Origin: Pedobacter chinensis
GTDB lineage: Bacteria > Bacteroidota > Bacteroidia > Sphingobacteriales > Sphingobacteriaceae
Length of the DNA stretch: 64,000 nucleotides
Direction of reading: 5' to 3'
Assembly: GCF_003339865.1 (NCBI RefSeq)
Contig: NZ_QPKV01000002.1
Coordinates: 124,001 to 188,000 of the forward strand
Shown in pieces: positions 35,358 through 43,545 of this stretch (position 1 is the first letter of the stretch; each line of letters begins with the position of its first letter). The notes below the pieces were generated by a model that saw only the letters and a program-made list of their open reading frames with translations, was not told the origin of the DNA and searched no databases. A program made the translations under genes and the position numbers.

Positions 35358-36674
35358 CTAAACAGTTTTTACCTCATCATCGCTGTAATCACGAATATCT
35401 GTAATATATCCATTGATTAACAAGAAATCAAAAAGAGGTTTTGCCTCTGGCGTTACAGGCATATTTTCCGTTGTAATGACCTGATTCGTCTTTTTATCTA
35501 AAAATGGATAAGCAAAAAGCCGTACATTCGTATTAAACATATCATTCACGTAACTTAACAACTGACCAGAATAATTTTCGCCACTAAAGTTAGTTGAATT
35601 AAACACAAATTTTAAGTTGTTAATGTTGGTGGCCAGGCCAACACTTTTAGGTTTACAACGGGCCAAATATTTCGCCAGGCGATTATGACGTGTAAAGTTT
35701 GAAACGATAACGATGTTTCCTGTATCACACATTTCTTGTGTACGTTTTGCCACAGCTTCCAGGTCAATATCGTCAGGCGTTTCCTGCGCATCAGTTAAAA
35801 CATTGGTTAACAATACTTCAATCATTACCGCAAGGTTTTCATCATGCACCTGGTTTGTACGTTTAAACTGTTCTGTCGCTTTATTAAACAAATTAAAGTT
35901 CGGCAATGATTTTTGCCCATACTTGGTTCTTAAAATCATGATATCTTTCTTGTATAATAAATCTTTAGCTTGTCGGGGGTGCGCGTCTGCATCAAAAATA
36001 GCTGCTGCAGAAAAATCTTTCATAATCATATACAGATTAAGTAAGATATTATCCACACCGGGAAAAGCAGGGCCTTTAACAGAGATTAAATCGATTTCCA
36101 CTGAACCAATGGTTAAATTATCTGCTAACGATTCAACCATCAACTTCGGATCCTGATAATGATAAAATGCGGCATAAAGTAAATTCACGCCTATAATGCC
36201 CAGCACACGCTGTTGCATATTCACATCGGTATCAAGCAAGCGAACGTGAAAAAATATTTCATTTGGTAAGCCTCCGGGTTCATTTTGAAAACGAATCCCA
36301 ACCCATCCGTGTGGTTCATTGGTACGTTTATAATTTAAGGTTGTAACGGTGTCGGCAAAGGCAAAGAATGTTCTGCTTTCATATTTTTCGCCTGATAAAC
36401 GTTCATTAAGCAGGCCAAACTCATGGTCGAGCATTTGTAAAAGTCTGGTCTGACTTACATATCGTCCATTTGTTTCTGCTCCGTAAATGGCATCACTAAA
36501 GGTCATATCATAGGCAGACATCGTTTTAGCAACAGTTCCAGATGCTGCACCAGCATTAAAAAAGTTTCGTGAAACTTCTTGCCCGGCTCCAATTTCGGCA
36601 AAAGTGCCGTAAATTCTTGGGTCAAGGTTTATTTTAAGTGCTTTACGTTTAGTATCCAGAATTTCTCTTTCCAT
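35358..36674 (-). CDS. Conserved 438-residue protein of unknown function
   Basis: No signal peptide or transmembrane segment. The opening TKRKALKINLDPRIYGTFAEIGAGQEVSRNFF, a middle MSAYDMTFSDAIYG and the late NIVIVSNFTRHNRLAKYLARC are strikingly conserved-looking, and I recall close relatives across distant phyla with inconsistent automatic names (nucleotidyltransferase or receptor); I cannot confirm a family. A TonB receptor is ruled out by the absence of a signal and barrel. A Rossmann-like arrangement in the C-terminal part (SVGLATNINNLKFVF) is possible. The neighbours give no clue: LD-carboxypeptidase on one side, hsp20 on the other. Confidence 0.7.
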   Translation of the reverse strand: MEREILDTKRKALKINLDPRIYGTFAEIGAGQEVSRNFFNAGAASGTVAKTMSAYDMTFSDAIYGAETNGRYVSQTRLLQMLDHEFGLLNERLSGEKYESRTFFAFADTVTTLNYKRTNEPHGWVGIRFQNEPGGLPNEIFFHVRLLDTDVNMQQRVLGIIGVNLLYAAFYHYQDPKLMVESLADNLTIGSVEIDLISVKGPAFPGVDNILLNLYMIMKDFSAAAIFDADAHPRQAKDLLYKKDIMILRTKYGQKSLPNFNLFNKATEQFKRTNQVHDENLAVMIEVLLTNVLTDAQETPDDIDLEAVAKRTQEMCDTGNIVIVSNFTRHNRLAKYLARCKPKSVGLATNINNLKFVFNSTNFSGENYSGQLLSYVNDMFNTNVRLFAYPFLDKKTNQVITTENMPVTPEAKPLFDFLLINGYITDIRDYSDDEVKTV

Positions 36675-36790
36675 GCCGCAAAAGTACGAAAATGGTTCAT
36701 TAGTTCAATTGGTAATTAGTAATTGGTTCATTTGTTCACTATGCTAATAGTAATAAACTAACAACAAATGAAGCAATATCATATAACAAA

Positions 36791-36822
36791 ATAAGGTTAG
36801 CGTCATCCAACGCTAACCTTAT
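36791..36822 (-). terminator. Terminator after hsp20
   Basis: ATAAGGTTAGCGT at 36791-36803 pairs perfectly with ACGCTAACCTTAT at 36810-36822 around CATCCA. On the minus strand it follows the hsp20 stop by about 50 bases and is followed by TTTTGTTAT. Confidence 0.75.
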
Positions 36823-36873
36823 AAAACCTAAACTTAAACTATTATGAAAAACCCTCTCTCGAGAATATCTTAA

Positions 36874-37308
36874 TTATGATACTACAATTTCTTTGTGTTG
36901 TAATTTAGCATCATCTTTCTTGCTGATGTTAATGGTTAAAATACCATCTTTATATTCGGCAGTAATTTTATCTCCATCAGCACTATCTGGTAAATTGAAT
37001 GACCTCGCAAATGAACTGTAATCAAACTCTTTACGGGTATAATCCTTTGCAATCTCTGTTTCAACAGCTTTTACTTCTGCCCAAACAGAAAGCGTATCTT
37101 TTTTCAAATTGATTTGAAAATCTTCTTTCTTTAAGCCTGGAGCTGCGATATCAATAACATAGGCAGTTTCATTTTCGCTGATGTTCACATTTGGAGATTT
37201 ATCAACCATTTTATTTTTAGTTATCGCATCGCTAAACAATGAATCGAAAACATTGTTAAAGTAAGGAGCTGTGTTACGGGTTCTGTTGTTAAATTTTACT
37301 AGTGTCAT
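36874..37308 (-). CDS. Hsp20 / alpha-crystallin small heat shock protein
   Basis: 144 residues. The alpha-crystallin domain spans about residues 40-135: PNVNISENETAYVIDIAAPGLKKEDFQINLKKDTLSVWAEV, then YSSFARSFNLPDSADGDKITAEYKDGILTINISKK, where AEYKDGILTI is the A-x-x-x-n-G-x-L signature. The short N-terminal arm (VKFNNRTRNTAPYFNNVFDSLF) and C-terminal extension are usual. It forms oligomers that hold unfolded proteins for refolding. It is monocistronic with a perfect terminator. Confidence 0.93.
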   Translation of the reverse strand: MTLVKFNNRTRNTAPYFNNVFDSLFSDAITKNKMVDKSPNVNISENETAYVIDIAAPGLKKEDFQINLKKDTLSVWAEVKAVETEIAKDYTRKEFDYSSFARSFNLPDSADGDKITAEYKDGILTINISKKDDAKLQHKEIVVS

Positions 37309-37384
37309 ATCTCTTATTCTTTATTTTTTTTAATTTTAAATTGATACTACACCTTATTCAACTTATATACCAAACCAAATATTT

Positions 37385-37873
37385 ATGATTTTTAAGACAT
37401 TTTGGCAAAATATTTCCAAATCAAAAGACAAATTGACAGAAATTCAACGATTTTCTGATGAATTTAACTATAAAACGAATATTCACCTTCGGTTTGTAGA
37501 TTTTGATATGATGGGCCATGTAAACAATTCGGTTTACTTTACTTACCTAGAAATTGCCAGAACTAAATATTGGGAAGAGATCGTAAAATGGGATTGGAAA
37601 AAAACAGGGATAGTAATCGCTCATGCGGAATTGGACTATATTCTACCAATCGTTACGAATGATAAAATAGCTGTCCACGTTAAAACATCAAGAATTGGGA
37701 ACACCAGTTTCGACCTCGACTATCAAATAGTTAAGATAAAAGGATCAGAAGAAGTGATCTGTAGCAAAGGAAAAACGGTTTGTATAGCGATTGACTATAC
37801 AACAAACAGACCTACAGTGATTCCTGAGGCCGAAAAACAGAGGATGTTGGGCTTTGAGCAGTTAACCTCTTAG
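37385..37873 (+). CDS. Acyl-CoA thioesterase, hotdog fold (4HBT)
   Basis: 162 residues. The hallmark of the 4HBT/YbgC family is FVDFDMMGHVNNSVYFTYLEIAR, with the catalytic Asp in the DxMGHVNN loop; the later strands SFDLDYQIVKIKGSEEVICSKGKTVCIAIDY are also in order. Members hydrolyse acyl-CoA or aryl-CoA thioesters. About 25 residues precede the hotdog core. It stands alone between hsp20 and the FAD oxidase; the acyl substrate is unknown. Confidence 0.85.
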   Translation: MIFKTFWQNISKSKDKLTEIQRFSDEFNYKTNIHLRFVDFDMMGHVNNSVYFTYLEIARTKYWEEIVKWDWKKTGIVIAHAELDYILPIVTNDKIAVHVKTSRIGNTSFDLDYQIVKIKGSEEVICSKGKTVCIAIDYTTNRPTVIPEAEKQRMLGFEQLTS

Positions 37874-37992
37874 CCCGCTCAAGGGAAAATTACTTTTCTA
37901 ATGTTTACATTGAAAGAATTTAAAAACGCCAATTTAAAACATACATTTCTTCTTGATTGTATTTCCAAATTTATGGAGATTGTTTTTATAGC

Positions 37993-39408
37993 TTAGGGGT
38001 ATAAAGTATCAGGCATTATTTTTCCAGGATTTAATATGCCTTTCGGATCAAAAACCTTTTTAATGCCACGCATTAAATTTAAATGAATTTCTGAATATTT
38101 AATCGGCATGAATTCTTTTTGTACCAGGCCGATTCCGTGTTCTCCAGATATGGTTCCGCCCAAAGCTGTGGTAAGTTCAAAAATTTCTGTAATGCCAAAC
38201 TTAAGTTTACCATTCCAATCCTCATCGCTCATTCCAGCTTTAATAATATTCACATGAAGATTTCCATCTCCTGCATGCCCATAACAAATGCTCTCAAAAC
38301 CATATTTAGACCCGATTTCTTTGATTCCATTGATCAATTTCGGCAAAGCTGCACGCGGAACGACTGTATCCTCCTCTTTATATACCGAATTTGATTTTAC
38401 TGATTCGCCCATCGTTCTTCGCATTCTCCAAAGTTCTTCTTTTTGAGCGGCCGTATCGGCAAACAAAACATCCTTGCAATTATGTTCTTCTAAAACAACA
38501 TTGGTTTTTTCACAATTTTTAAAGATATCGTCCAAATCATCTCCATCAAATTCAATCAATAATAAAGCGGCAATATTATCTTTTAAATCGAATTTGATAT
38601 CATCGAATTTAATTACCCACTCCACTCCTTTCCGTTCCATAAATTCAAGAGCTGATGGCGTAACCCCAGCCCTGAAAATTTCAGAAACTGCGGTACAAGC
38701 ATCTTCGTTGGTGCTGAAGGAAGCCAACATTAATACAGATTGTGTTGGCTTTGGCAAAAGCTTGGTCACAATTTTGGTAATCACGCCCAAGGTTCCTTCC
38801 GAACCAATCATTAATTGTGTTAAATTATATCCTGACGCATATTTAAGTGTATTCGCGCCTGTCCAGATGATATCGCCGCCGGGCAAAACCACCTCAAGAT
38901 TTAATATATATTCGCGAATAGTTCCATATTTGACAACTCTGGGTCCGCCAGAACCATGAGCAACATTTCCACCAATAAAGCAAGAACCTTTGCTGCTTGG
39001 ATCAACAGGATAAAGCAACCCTTTTTCTGCAACAGCGTTGATAAATTCTTCAGTAATTACACCTGGTTCTACAGTAGCCTGCAGATTATCTGTATCAATA
39101 TCAATTATTGATTTGAATTTCTCCATTGATAGCGAAACCCCGCCATGTATGGGTAAGGCAGCACCACTCAATCCGGTTCCTCCGCCACGAGGTGTTACGG
39201 ATACGTGATATTTGTTGCAGATTTTAAGTATTTCGGAGATTTCTTCCGGAGTGGTTGGTTTAACTACAACTTCTGGTTGGTAATGTAAGTCCTCTGTTTC
39301 ATCGTGACTATAGTTTTCCAAACTCTCAATATCCGTGAATACTTTTTCTTTACCTATGGCTACTTTAATCTCAGCTAAAATCTCAGCATTTATCCGTGTA
39401 AAATTCAT
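37993..39408 (-). CDS. FAD-linked oxidase, GlcD / D-lactate dehydrogenase type
   Basis: 471 residues. The FAD-binding PCMH domain has VTPRGGGTGLSGAALPIHGGVSLSMEKF and PVDPSSKGSCFIGGNVAHGSGGPRVVKYG; the C-terminal FAD-oxidase cap contains ICYGHAGDGNLHVNII (metal and substrate-binding His) and ISGEHGIGLVQKEFM. Such enzymes oxidise glycolate, D-lactate or D-2-hydroxy acids and pass electrons to quinone or another acceptor. The GlcE and GlcF subunits are not adjacent, so it resembles the stand-alone D-2-hydroxyacid dehydrogenases. It follows folB by 3 bases on the same strand. Confidence 0.88.
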   Translation of the reverse strand: MNFTRINAEILAEIKVAIGKEKVFTDIESLENYSHDETEDLHYQPEVVVKPTTPEEISEILKICNKYHVSVTPRGGGTGLSGAALPIHGGVSLSMEKFKSIIDIDTDNLQATVEPGVITEEFINAVAEKGLLYPVDPSSKGSCFIGGNVAHGSGGPRVVKYGTIREYILNLEVVLPGGDIIWTGANTLKYASGYNLTQLMIGSEGTLGVITKIVTKLLPKPTQSVLMLASFSTNEDACTAVSEIFRAGVTPSALEFMERKGVEWVIKFDDIKFDLKDNIAALLLIEFDGDDLDDIFKNCEKTNVVLEEHNCKDVLFADTAAQKEELWRMRRTMGESVKSNSVYKEEDTVVPRAALPKLINGIKEIGSKYGFESICYGHAGDGNLHVNIIKAGMSDEDWNGKLKFGITEIFELTTALGGTISGEHGIGLVQKEFMPIKYSEIHLNLMRGIKKVFDPKGILNPGKIMPDTLYP

Positions 39409-39411
39409 TTC

Positions 39412-39780
39412 CTATTTAGATGATTGATAAGACAATCTAACTAGTGAATGCCCTACCTGCCCTGGCATTGGTGGATTTAGTTTCTTCACACTTACTTTAA
39501 CGGTTTCAACAAAAGGATAAAGTTTAATAACTCTTGAAATAATATTGTTTAGCACAGTTTCCAAAAGTTTTTGGGTGTTCTTCATTTCGTCTTGGATAAT
39601 TGTATTCAGATCCTCATAATTTACGGTTTGAGCAAGTTCATCATCAAATCCCCAGGGTATAAATTCTGTTTCCAAATCAATAACGAATTGATTTCCAATA
39701 AGTTGTTCTTCAGGGTAATAACCATGCCTGGCAAAGCACTTTACATCTTTTAAAGCAACGGTTTGTTTAAATTGACTCAT
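39412..39780 (-). CDS. folB: Dihydroneopterin aldolase
   Basis: 122 residues, standard length. The substrate-binding CFARHGYYPEEQLIGNQFVIDLE (conserved Glu), VNYEDL, LLETVLNNIISRV and the catalytic Lys in VSVKKLNPPMPGQVGHSLV are all in place. It cleaves 7,8-dihydroneopterin to 6-hydroxymethyl-dihydropterin and glycolaldehyde in folate synthesis. The following FAD oxidase starts 3 bases after its stop; glycolaldehyde is oxidised to glycolate elsewhere, so a functional link to a glycolate-type oxidase is tempting but speculative. Confidence 0.92.
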   Translation of the reverse strand: MSQFKQTVALKDVKCFARHGYYPEEQLIGNQFVIDLETEFIPWGFDDELAQTVNYEDLNTIIQDEMKNTQKLLETVLNNIISRVIKLYPFVETVKVSVKKLNPPMPGQVGHSLVRLSYQSSK

Positions 39781-39893
39781 GTATGTTTCGTATCTGACAA
39801 AATTAAATTTTTATTCACGAATATAATGCCCATTGCCGTAAATTGTTACCTTTGAAATGAACGCAATTTCTTAACCAGATAAGAAAATATTAC

Positions 39894-41084
39894 ATGAGCA
39901 AATCAACAAAAACTGATTTATACGAAGCCCCCGATTATTATTTATTGGATGAATTATTAACAGATGAGCATAAATTAATTCGGGCAACGGCAAGAGAATG
40001 GGTTAAAAAAGAAGTTAGTCCTATTATAGAGGATTATGCTCAAAAAGCAGAGTTTCCCAAACATTTAATAAAAGGTTTGGCTGATATTGGTGCTTTTGGA
40101 CCAACAATTCCTGTTGAATACGGAGGTGCTGGCTTAGATTATACTGCTTATGGAATTTTAATGCAGGAGATTGAACGTGGCGATTCGGGAATTCGTTCCA
40201 CGGCTTCAGTTCAGGGTTCATTAGTTATGTATCCGATTTATGCTTATGGAAGCGAAGAACAACGAATGAAATATTTGCCAAAACTAGCAAGTGGAGAAAT
40301 AATGGGCTGTTTTGGTTTAACAGAACCCGACCACGGTTCTAACCCTGGTGGGATGGTAACCAATATAAAAGATGCAGGTTCACATTATATATTAAACGGT
40401 GCAAAAATGTGGATTAGCAATGCACCTTTTGCTGATATTGCTGTGGTTTGGGCCAAAGATGAAACTGGTAAAATAAGAGGAATGGTTGTTGAACGCGGCA
40501 TGGAAGGATTTACTACGCCAGAAACGCACAACAAATGGAGCTTAAGAGCATCAGCAACAGGAGAATTGGTTTTTGATCACGTACAAATTCCTAAAGAAAA
40601 TGTATTTCCGGAGATTAGCGGATTAAAAGGTCCGTTAGGTTGCCTCAATCAGGCTCGTTACGGTATCGCATGGGGTGCTTTAGGTGCTGCGATGGATTGT
40701 TACGATACAGCTTTACGATATTCAAAAGAAAGAATTCAGTTTGGAAAACCAATCGGTGGATTTCAATTGCAACAAAAGAAATTAGCCGAAATGGTAACCG
40801 AAATCACTAAAGGACAACTGTTGGTTTGGCGTTTAGGTATGCTTAAAAGTGAAAACCGGGCAACTGCTGAACAGATATCAATGGCAAAAAGAAATAGTGT
40901 GGAAATTGCTTTGGATATTGCGAGAAATGCTCGTCAAATGCTTGGTGGTATGGGAATTACAGGAGAATACTCTATTATGCGTCACATGATGAATTTAGAA
41001 TCTGTAGTGACTTATGAAGGAACGCATGATATACATTTATTAATTACCGGGATGGATGTAACCGGATTAAATGCGTTCAAGTAA
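39894..41084 (+). CDS. Acyl-CoA dehydrogenase, glutaryl-CoA dehydrogenase type
   Basis: 396 residues. Helical N-terminal domain (EHKLIRATAREWVKKEVSPIIEDYA), the FAD-binding middle GCFGLTEPDHGSNPGGM and WISNAPFADI, and the catalytic C-terminal VVTYEGTHDIHLLITGMDVTGLNAF, where the Glu of YEGTHD is the base. This last block is the signature of glutaryl-CoA dehydrogenase, which desaturates and decarboxylates glutaryl-CoA to crotonyl-CoA in lysine and tryptophan breakdown. A TACCTTTG -7-like element lies at 39847-39854. Substrate assignment is moderately sure; general acyl-CoA dehydrogenase membership is certain. Confidence 0.88.
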   Translation: MSKSTKTDLYEAPDYYLLDELLTDEHKLIRATAREWVKKEVSPIIEDYAQKAEFPKHLIKGLADIGAFGPTIPVEYGGAGLDYTAYGILMQEIERGDSGIRSTASVQGSLVMYPIYAYGSEEQRMKYLPKLASGEIMGCFGLTEPDHGSNPGGMVTNIKDAGSHYILNGAKMWISNAPFADIAVVWAKDETGKIRGMVVERGMEGFTTPETHNKWSLRASATGELVFDHVQIPKENVFPEISGLKGPLGCLNQARYGIAWGALGAAMDCYDTALRYSKERIQFGKPIGGFQLQQKKLAEMVTEITKGQLLVWRLGMLKSENRATAEQISMAKRNSVEIALDIARNARQMLGGMGITGEYSIMRHMMNLESVVTYEGTHDIHLLITGMDVTGLNAFK

Positions 41085-41212
41085 GGATCAGGATTAACAT
41101 GATTTAAGGGTTAACGTGATGAGTTGCAAAATCAGATATTTAAAAGAATAAATTTGTAAATTGATAATTCTTTCCCTGTTGTTTAAGATTTCTTTCCATT
41201 AATTTAAATAAA
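41085..41212. repeat. Short GGATTAACA-type repeats left of the GxxExxY gene
   Basis: Directly after the acyl-CoA dehydrogenase stop, 41089-41126 reads as degenerate copies of AGGATTAACATGATTTAAGG (GGATCAGGATTAACATGATT then GGGTTAACGTGATGAG). The same word recurs to the right of the next gene. Confidence 0.65.
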
Positions 41213-41599
41213 ATGGATATTGAAAATTTAACTTATAAAATAAACGGTTGTGCTATGAAAGTGCATAACGTACTGGGAAATGGTTTTCAAGAAGTTATTT
41301 ATCAACGTTGCTTAGCAATTGAATTAAAAAAAGCTGGTATAAGTTTTAAGAGAGAGGTTGAGCAAGAAATTTTTTATGATGGCTTAATCGTTGGCAAAAG
41401 ACGTGCAGATTTTGTTATTGAAGATATACTAACCGTGGAGCTTAAAGCATGTGTTAACTTAGAAAATCATCATTTAGCACAGGCCAAAAATTACGTTGTT
41501 GCTTATAACTTCAATATCGGATTATTGATCAATTTTGGTGCTACAAGTCTTCAATTTAAAAAAGTTTATAATCCAGGAATGAGGATTAACAAGATTTAA
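41213..41599 (+). CDS. GxxExxY protein (PDDEXK_3 nuclease-fold family)
   Basis: 128 residues. The name-giving signature is GNGFQEVIYQ (G-x-x-x-E-x-x-Y region), followed by FKREVEQEIFYDGLIVGKRRADFVIEDILTVELKA, in which RRADF, the Asp and the ELK pair form a PD-(D/E)XK-like set, and NYVVAYNFNIGLLINFGATSLQFKKV ends the domain. The biological role of the family is not established; a nucleic acid enzyme is suggested by the fold. The last codons (GMRINKI) are made of the surrounding AGGATTAACAAGATTTAAG repeat, so the gene and repeats are joined. Its isolation between unrelated genes suggests a mobile or inserted cassette. Confidence 0.85.
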   Translation: MDIENLTYKINGCAMKVHNVLGNGFQEVIYQRCLAIELKKAGISFKREVEQEIFYDGLIVGKRRADFVIEDILTVELKACVNLENHHLAQAKNYVVAYNFNIGLLINFGATSLQFKKVYNPGMRINKI

Positions 41600-41940
41600 G
41601 GATTAGCAAGATGAAGTAGCCAAAAAAAATATAAAGCAGGATTAAACAGGATTTAAGGATAAACAGGATTAAGTTATTAAAAGAAACGAATTAAAAAAGA
41701 TATAGAGCAGGATAATAGGATTAACATGATTTACACGATAAGATTTCAAAAAATAAAATAAGATTTGAGGATTAACAAATCAGATTAGCGAAACATACTT
41801 TTAGTGTTCTTCCATTTTTAACAAAAAACTTTAATTAAATTTGCTTTCCTGAATTATAATCTTTGAAAATCTTAAAATACCCATGTTTTATTTGAACTAT
41901 AATCCTGGGCATCCTAAAATCCTAAAAATCTTGATCCAGA
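41575..41940. repeat. GGATTAACA/GGATTTAAG repeats right of the GxxExxY gene
   Basis: Degenerate copies of AGGATTAACAGGATTTAAGG are scattered from the last codons of the gene (41579) to about 41790, for example 41640-41672 and 41710-41733. At 41898-41938 the reverse-complement form appears (AATCCTGGGCATCC and AATCTTGATCC), giving an inverted flank. No other gene is present in this 341-base gap. Confidence 0.65.
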
Positions 41941-42318
41941 ATGGACTATAAAAAATATACTTACATACCTGCAACACCTGAAGAGGTTTATTTAGCGTTA
42001 ACAAAAGACATTAGTATTAAACTCTGGACTGGCGCCGAAGTAGAATTTGAAGAAAAACCAGATACTGAATTTTCATTTTTTGATGGTGACATTGTGGGTA
42101 AAAACATCGAGTTTGAAACCAATAAAAAGATTGTTCAACAGTGGTATTTTGGAGAAGATGCTGAACCATCAATTGTGACTATAAAGCTTCATGAAGATAA
42201 GAAAGGAACATCGTTAGAATTTAAACAAACCAATATTCCTGATGAAGATTACAAAGATTTCACTGAAGGAATTGAAGAATATTTTATTGGTGGCTTAGTG
42301 GATTTTTTTGACGAATAA
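41941..42318 (+). CDS. SRPBCC/AHSA1-type START-like domain protein
   Basis: 125 residues. The pattern YIPATPEEVYLALTKDISIKLWTGAEVEFEEKPDTEFSFFDGDIVGKNIEFE, a central QQWYFGEDAEPSIVTIKL and a C-terminal helix ending GGLVDFF fits the Aha1 C-terminal (AHSA1) fold, a helix-grip hydrophobic cavity. Such proteins bind hydrophobic ligands or Hsp90-like partners; nothing fixes the ligand. Single gene, with repeats upstream and an exported lipoprotein gene downstream. Confidence 0.8.
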   Translation: MDYKKYTYIPATPEEVYLALTKDISIKLWTGAEVEFEEKPDTEFSFFDGDIVGKNIEFETNKKIVQQWYFGEDAEPSIVTIKLHEDKKGTSLEFKQTNIPDEDYKDFTEGIEEYFIGGLVDFFDE

Positions 42319-42396
42319 AATATTTGAGTTTTTTTATCAGAAAATACTTTATACTTTAGAATTATGAACTAAATTTTCCTCTATTTAAATTAACTT

Positions 42397-43200
42397 ATGC
42401 TCATTATCAGGAACAACTATCAGTTATTAATGTTACTTGCCATTGCCTTGCTTACATCATGCAGTGGCGTTGTTAATAATTTACCTGTCTTTTACACGCC
42501 TGCGGCTACGTCTAATCACGTGTCATACCTGCCAAAACCTATGATGTCTGATAGTGTAAAAGCTAAAAATTACATCAGCGGGAGCTTTGCAAATAATACT
42601 CTCCCCTATGAAACCGGCGATATGGCCATGGGTTTCGTTAATTATAATCGTTCTCAAATAATAAACAATATTAACTTTTCCTACGGAGGTTTTGCTTATT
42701 TTGGAGGTACATCAAGCGGTTATGAAAATTCTCAGCGTAAAATAAGAGAGGAGTTTTACGAAAAAGGATTTCATGGTTTAGGATTAAGAACATCTATCGG
42801 ATTTGCGGAAAGATCTGGTAATACCGAATTCAGAATATTAAATTGGGAAAATGCATTTGTATATGAAGGCGGAAGTTATGCATCGTTCAGAAAAGGCTTA
42901 AGAGATCAGGCTGACCCTTTATCAGTCAGCTCAAATAAAACGACATTGTTTACTACTGGTGGTTCTACTGAGATCATCTGGCATGGCCGAAGAAATACAG
43001 ATAGGCAATATGGCTTTCGTTTATTTTTAGGAAGTACCATCGGCTTACAACGTAACGTGAACTACACAACTGAAAAAATTAGTGGGATAGCTTCTGATTT
43101 CTCGTTTTTTCTTAAAATCAGGAATGCTTACGGAGTGCTCGGCAGCGGCACCAATTTAATGAATAATTCAGGTAAGATTACGGTAGGTTATTCTTTTTAA
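42397..43200 (+). CDS. Lipoprotein of unknown function, probable outer-membrane barrel-like
   Basis: 267 residues. Lipobox in LLAIALLTSCSG (Cys near residue 22). The mature part has repeated alternating hydrophobic/polar segments (NINFSYGGFAYFGG, GFRLFLGSTIGLQRN, DFSFFLKIRNAYGVL) and ends in KITVGYSF, an aromatic C-terminal strand typical of barrels. Whether it forms a barrel or a surface lipoprotein cannot be settled. I recognise no family. A small two-helix membrane protein gene follows after 49 bases. Confidence 0.6.
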   Translation: MLIIRNNYQLLMLLAIALLTSCSGVVNNLPVFYTPAATSNHVSYLPKPMMSDSVKAKNYISGSFANNTLPYETGDMAMGFVNYNRSQIINNINFSYGGFAYFGGTSSGYENSQRKIREEFYEKGFHGLGLRTSIGFAERSGNTEFRILNWENAFVYEGGSYASFRKGLRDQADPLSVSSNKTTLFTTGGSTEIIWHGRRNTDRQYGFRLFLGSTIGLQRNVNYTTEKISGIASDFSFFLKIRNAYGVLGSGTNLMNNSGKITVGYSF

Positions 43201-43249
43201 AACTTAAAACAAACCCATAGCACCAGATGTTCCATAAATAAAAAACATC

Positions 43250-43468
43250 ATGAACAAATCAGTAGGCCTTGTATTAATCGTTATTGGAATTATAATGCTG
43301 GTTTGGACTGGCTTTTCCTATACTAAAAAAGAAAAAGTGGTTGATGCTGGTCCGATTCAAATTTCAGCAGATAAAGAAAAATCGGTTAACTGGTCACCGT
43401 ATGTTGGAGGGATAATTTTGGTTGCCGGCGTATTTATTTTTGTGGCATCGAAGAAGAAGAATAGTTAA
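43250..43468 (+). CDS. Small two-transmembrane protein
   Basis: 72 residues: MNKSVGLVLIVIGIIMLVWTGF (helix 1), a polar 25-residue linker (SYTKKEKVVDAGPIQISADKEKSVNW) and a second helix (GGIILVAGVFIFVASKKKNS). The layout resembles DUF3185-type proteins but this is not confirmed. It starts 49 bases after the preceding lipoprotein and ends just before a perfect 26-bp inverted repeat. Function unknown. Confidence 0.65.
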   Translation: MNKSVGLVLIVIGIIMLVWTGFSYTKKEKVVDAGPIQISADKEKSVNWSPYVGGIILVAGVFIFVASKKKNS

Positions 43469-43474
43469 CCAAAA

Positions 43475-43538
43475 CGTTATTGCGGGGCACGAAGCAATCT
43501 GTCTTGCTAATAAGATTGCTTCGTGCCCCGCAATAACG
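43475..43538. repeat. Perfect 26-bp inverted repeat of the REP-like family, copy 2
   Basis: Arms 43475-43500 and 43513-43538 are perfect reverse complements around a 12-base loop; the core is GCGGGGCACGAAGCAATC. The same core occurs at 17091-17172. Lying between two convergent genes it could also act as a bidirectional terminator. Confidence 0.85.
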
Positions 43539-43545
43539 AATATTT

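Noticed and set aside
36694..36740. GGTTCATTxGTTCAATTGGTAATT low-complexity run upstream of the unknown 438-residue protein
   Set aside because: Only two or three degenerate copies; insufficient to name a repeat family.
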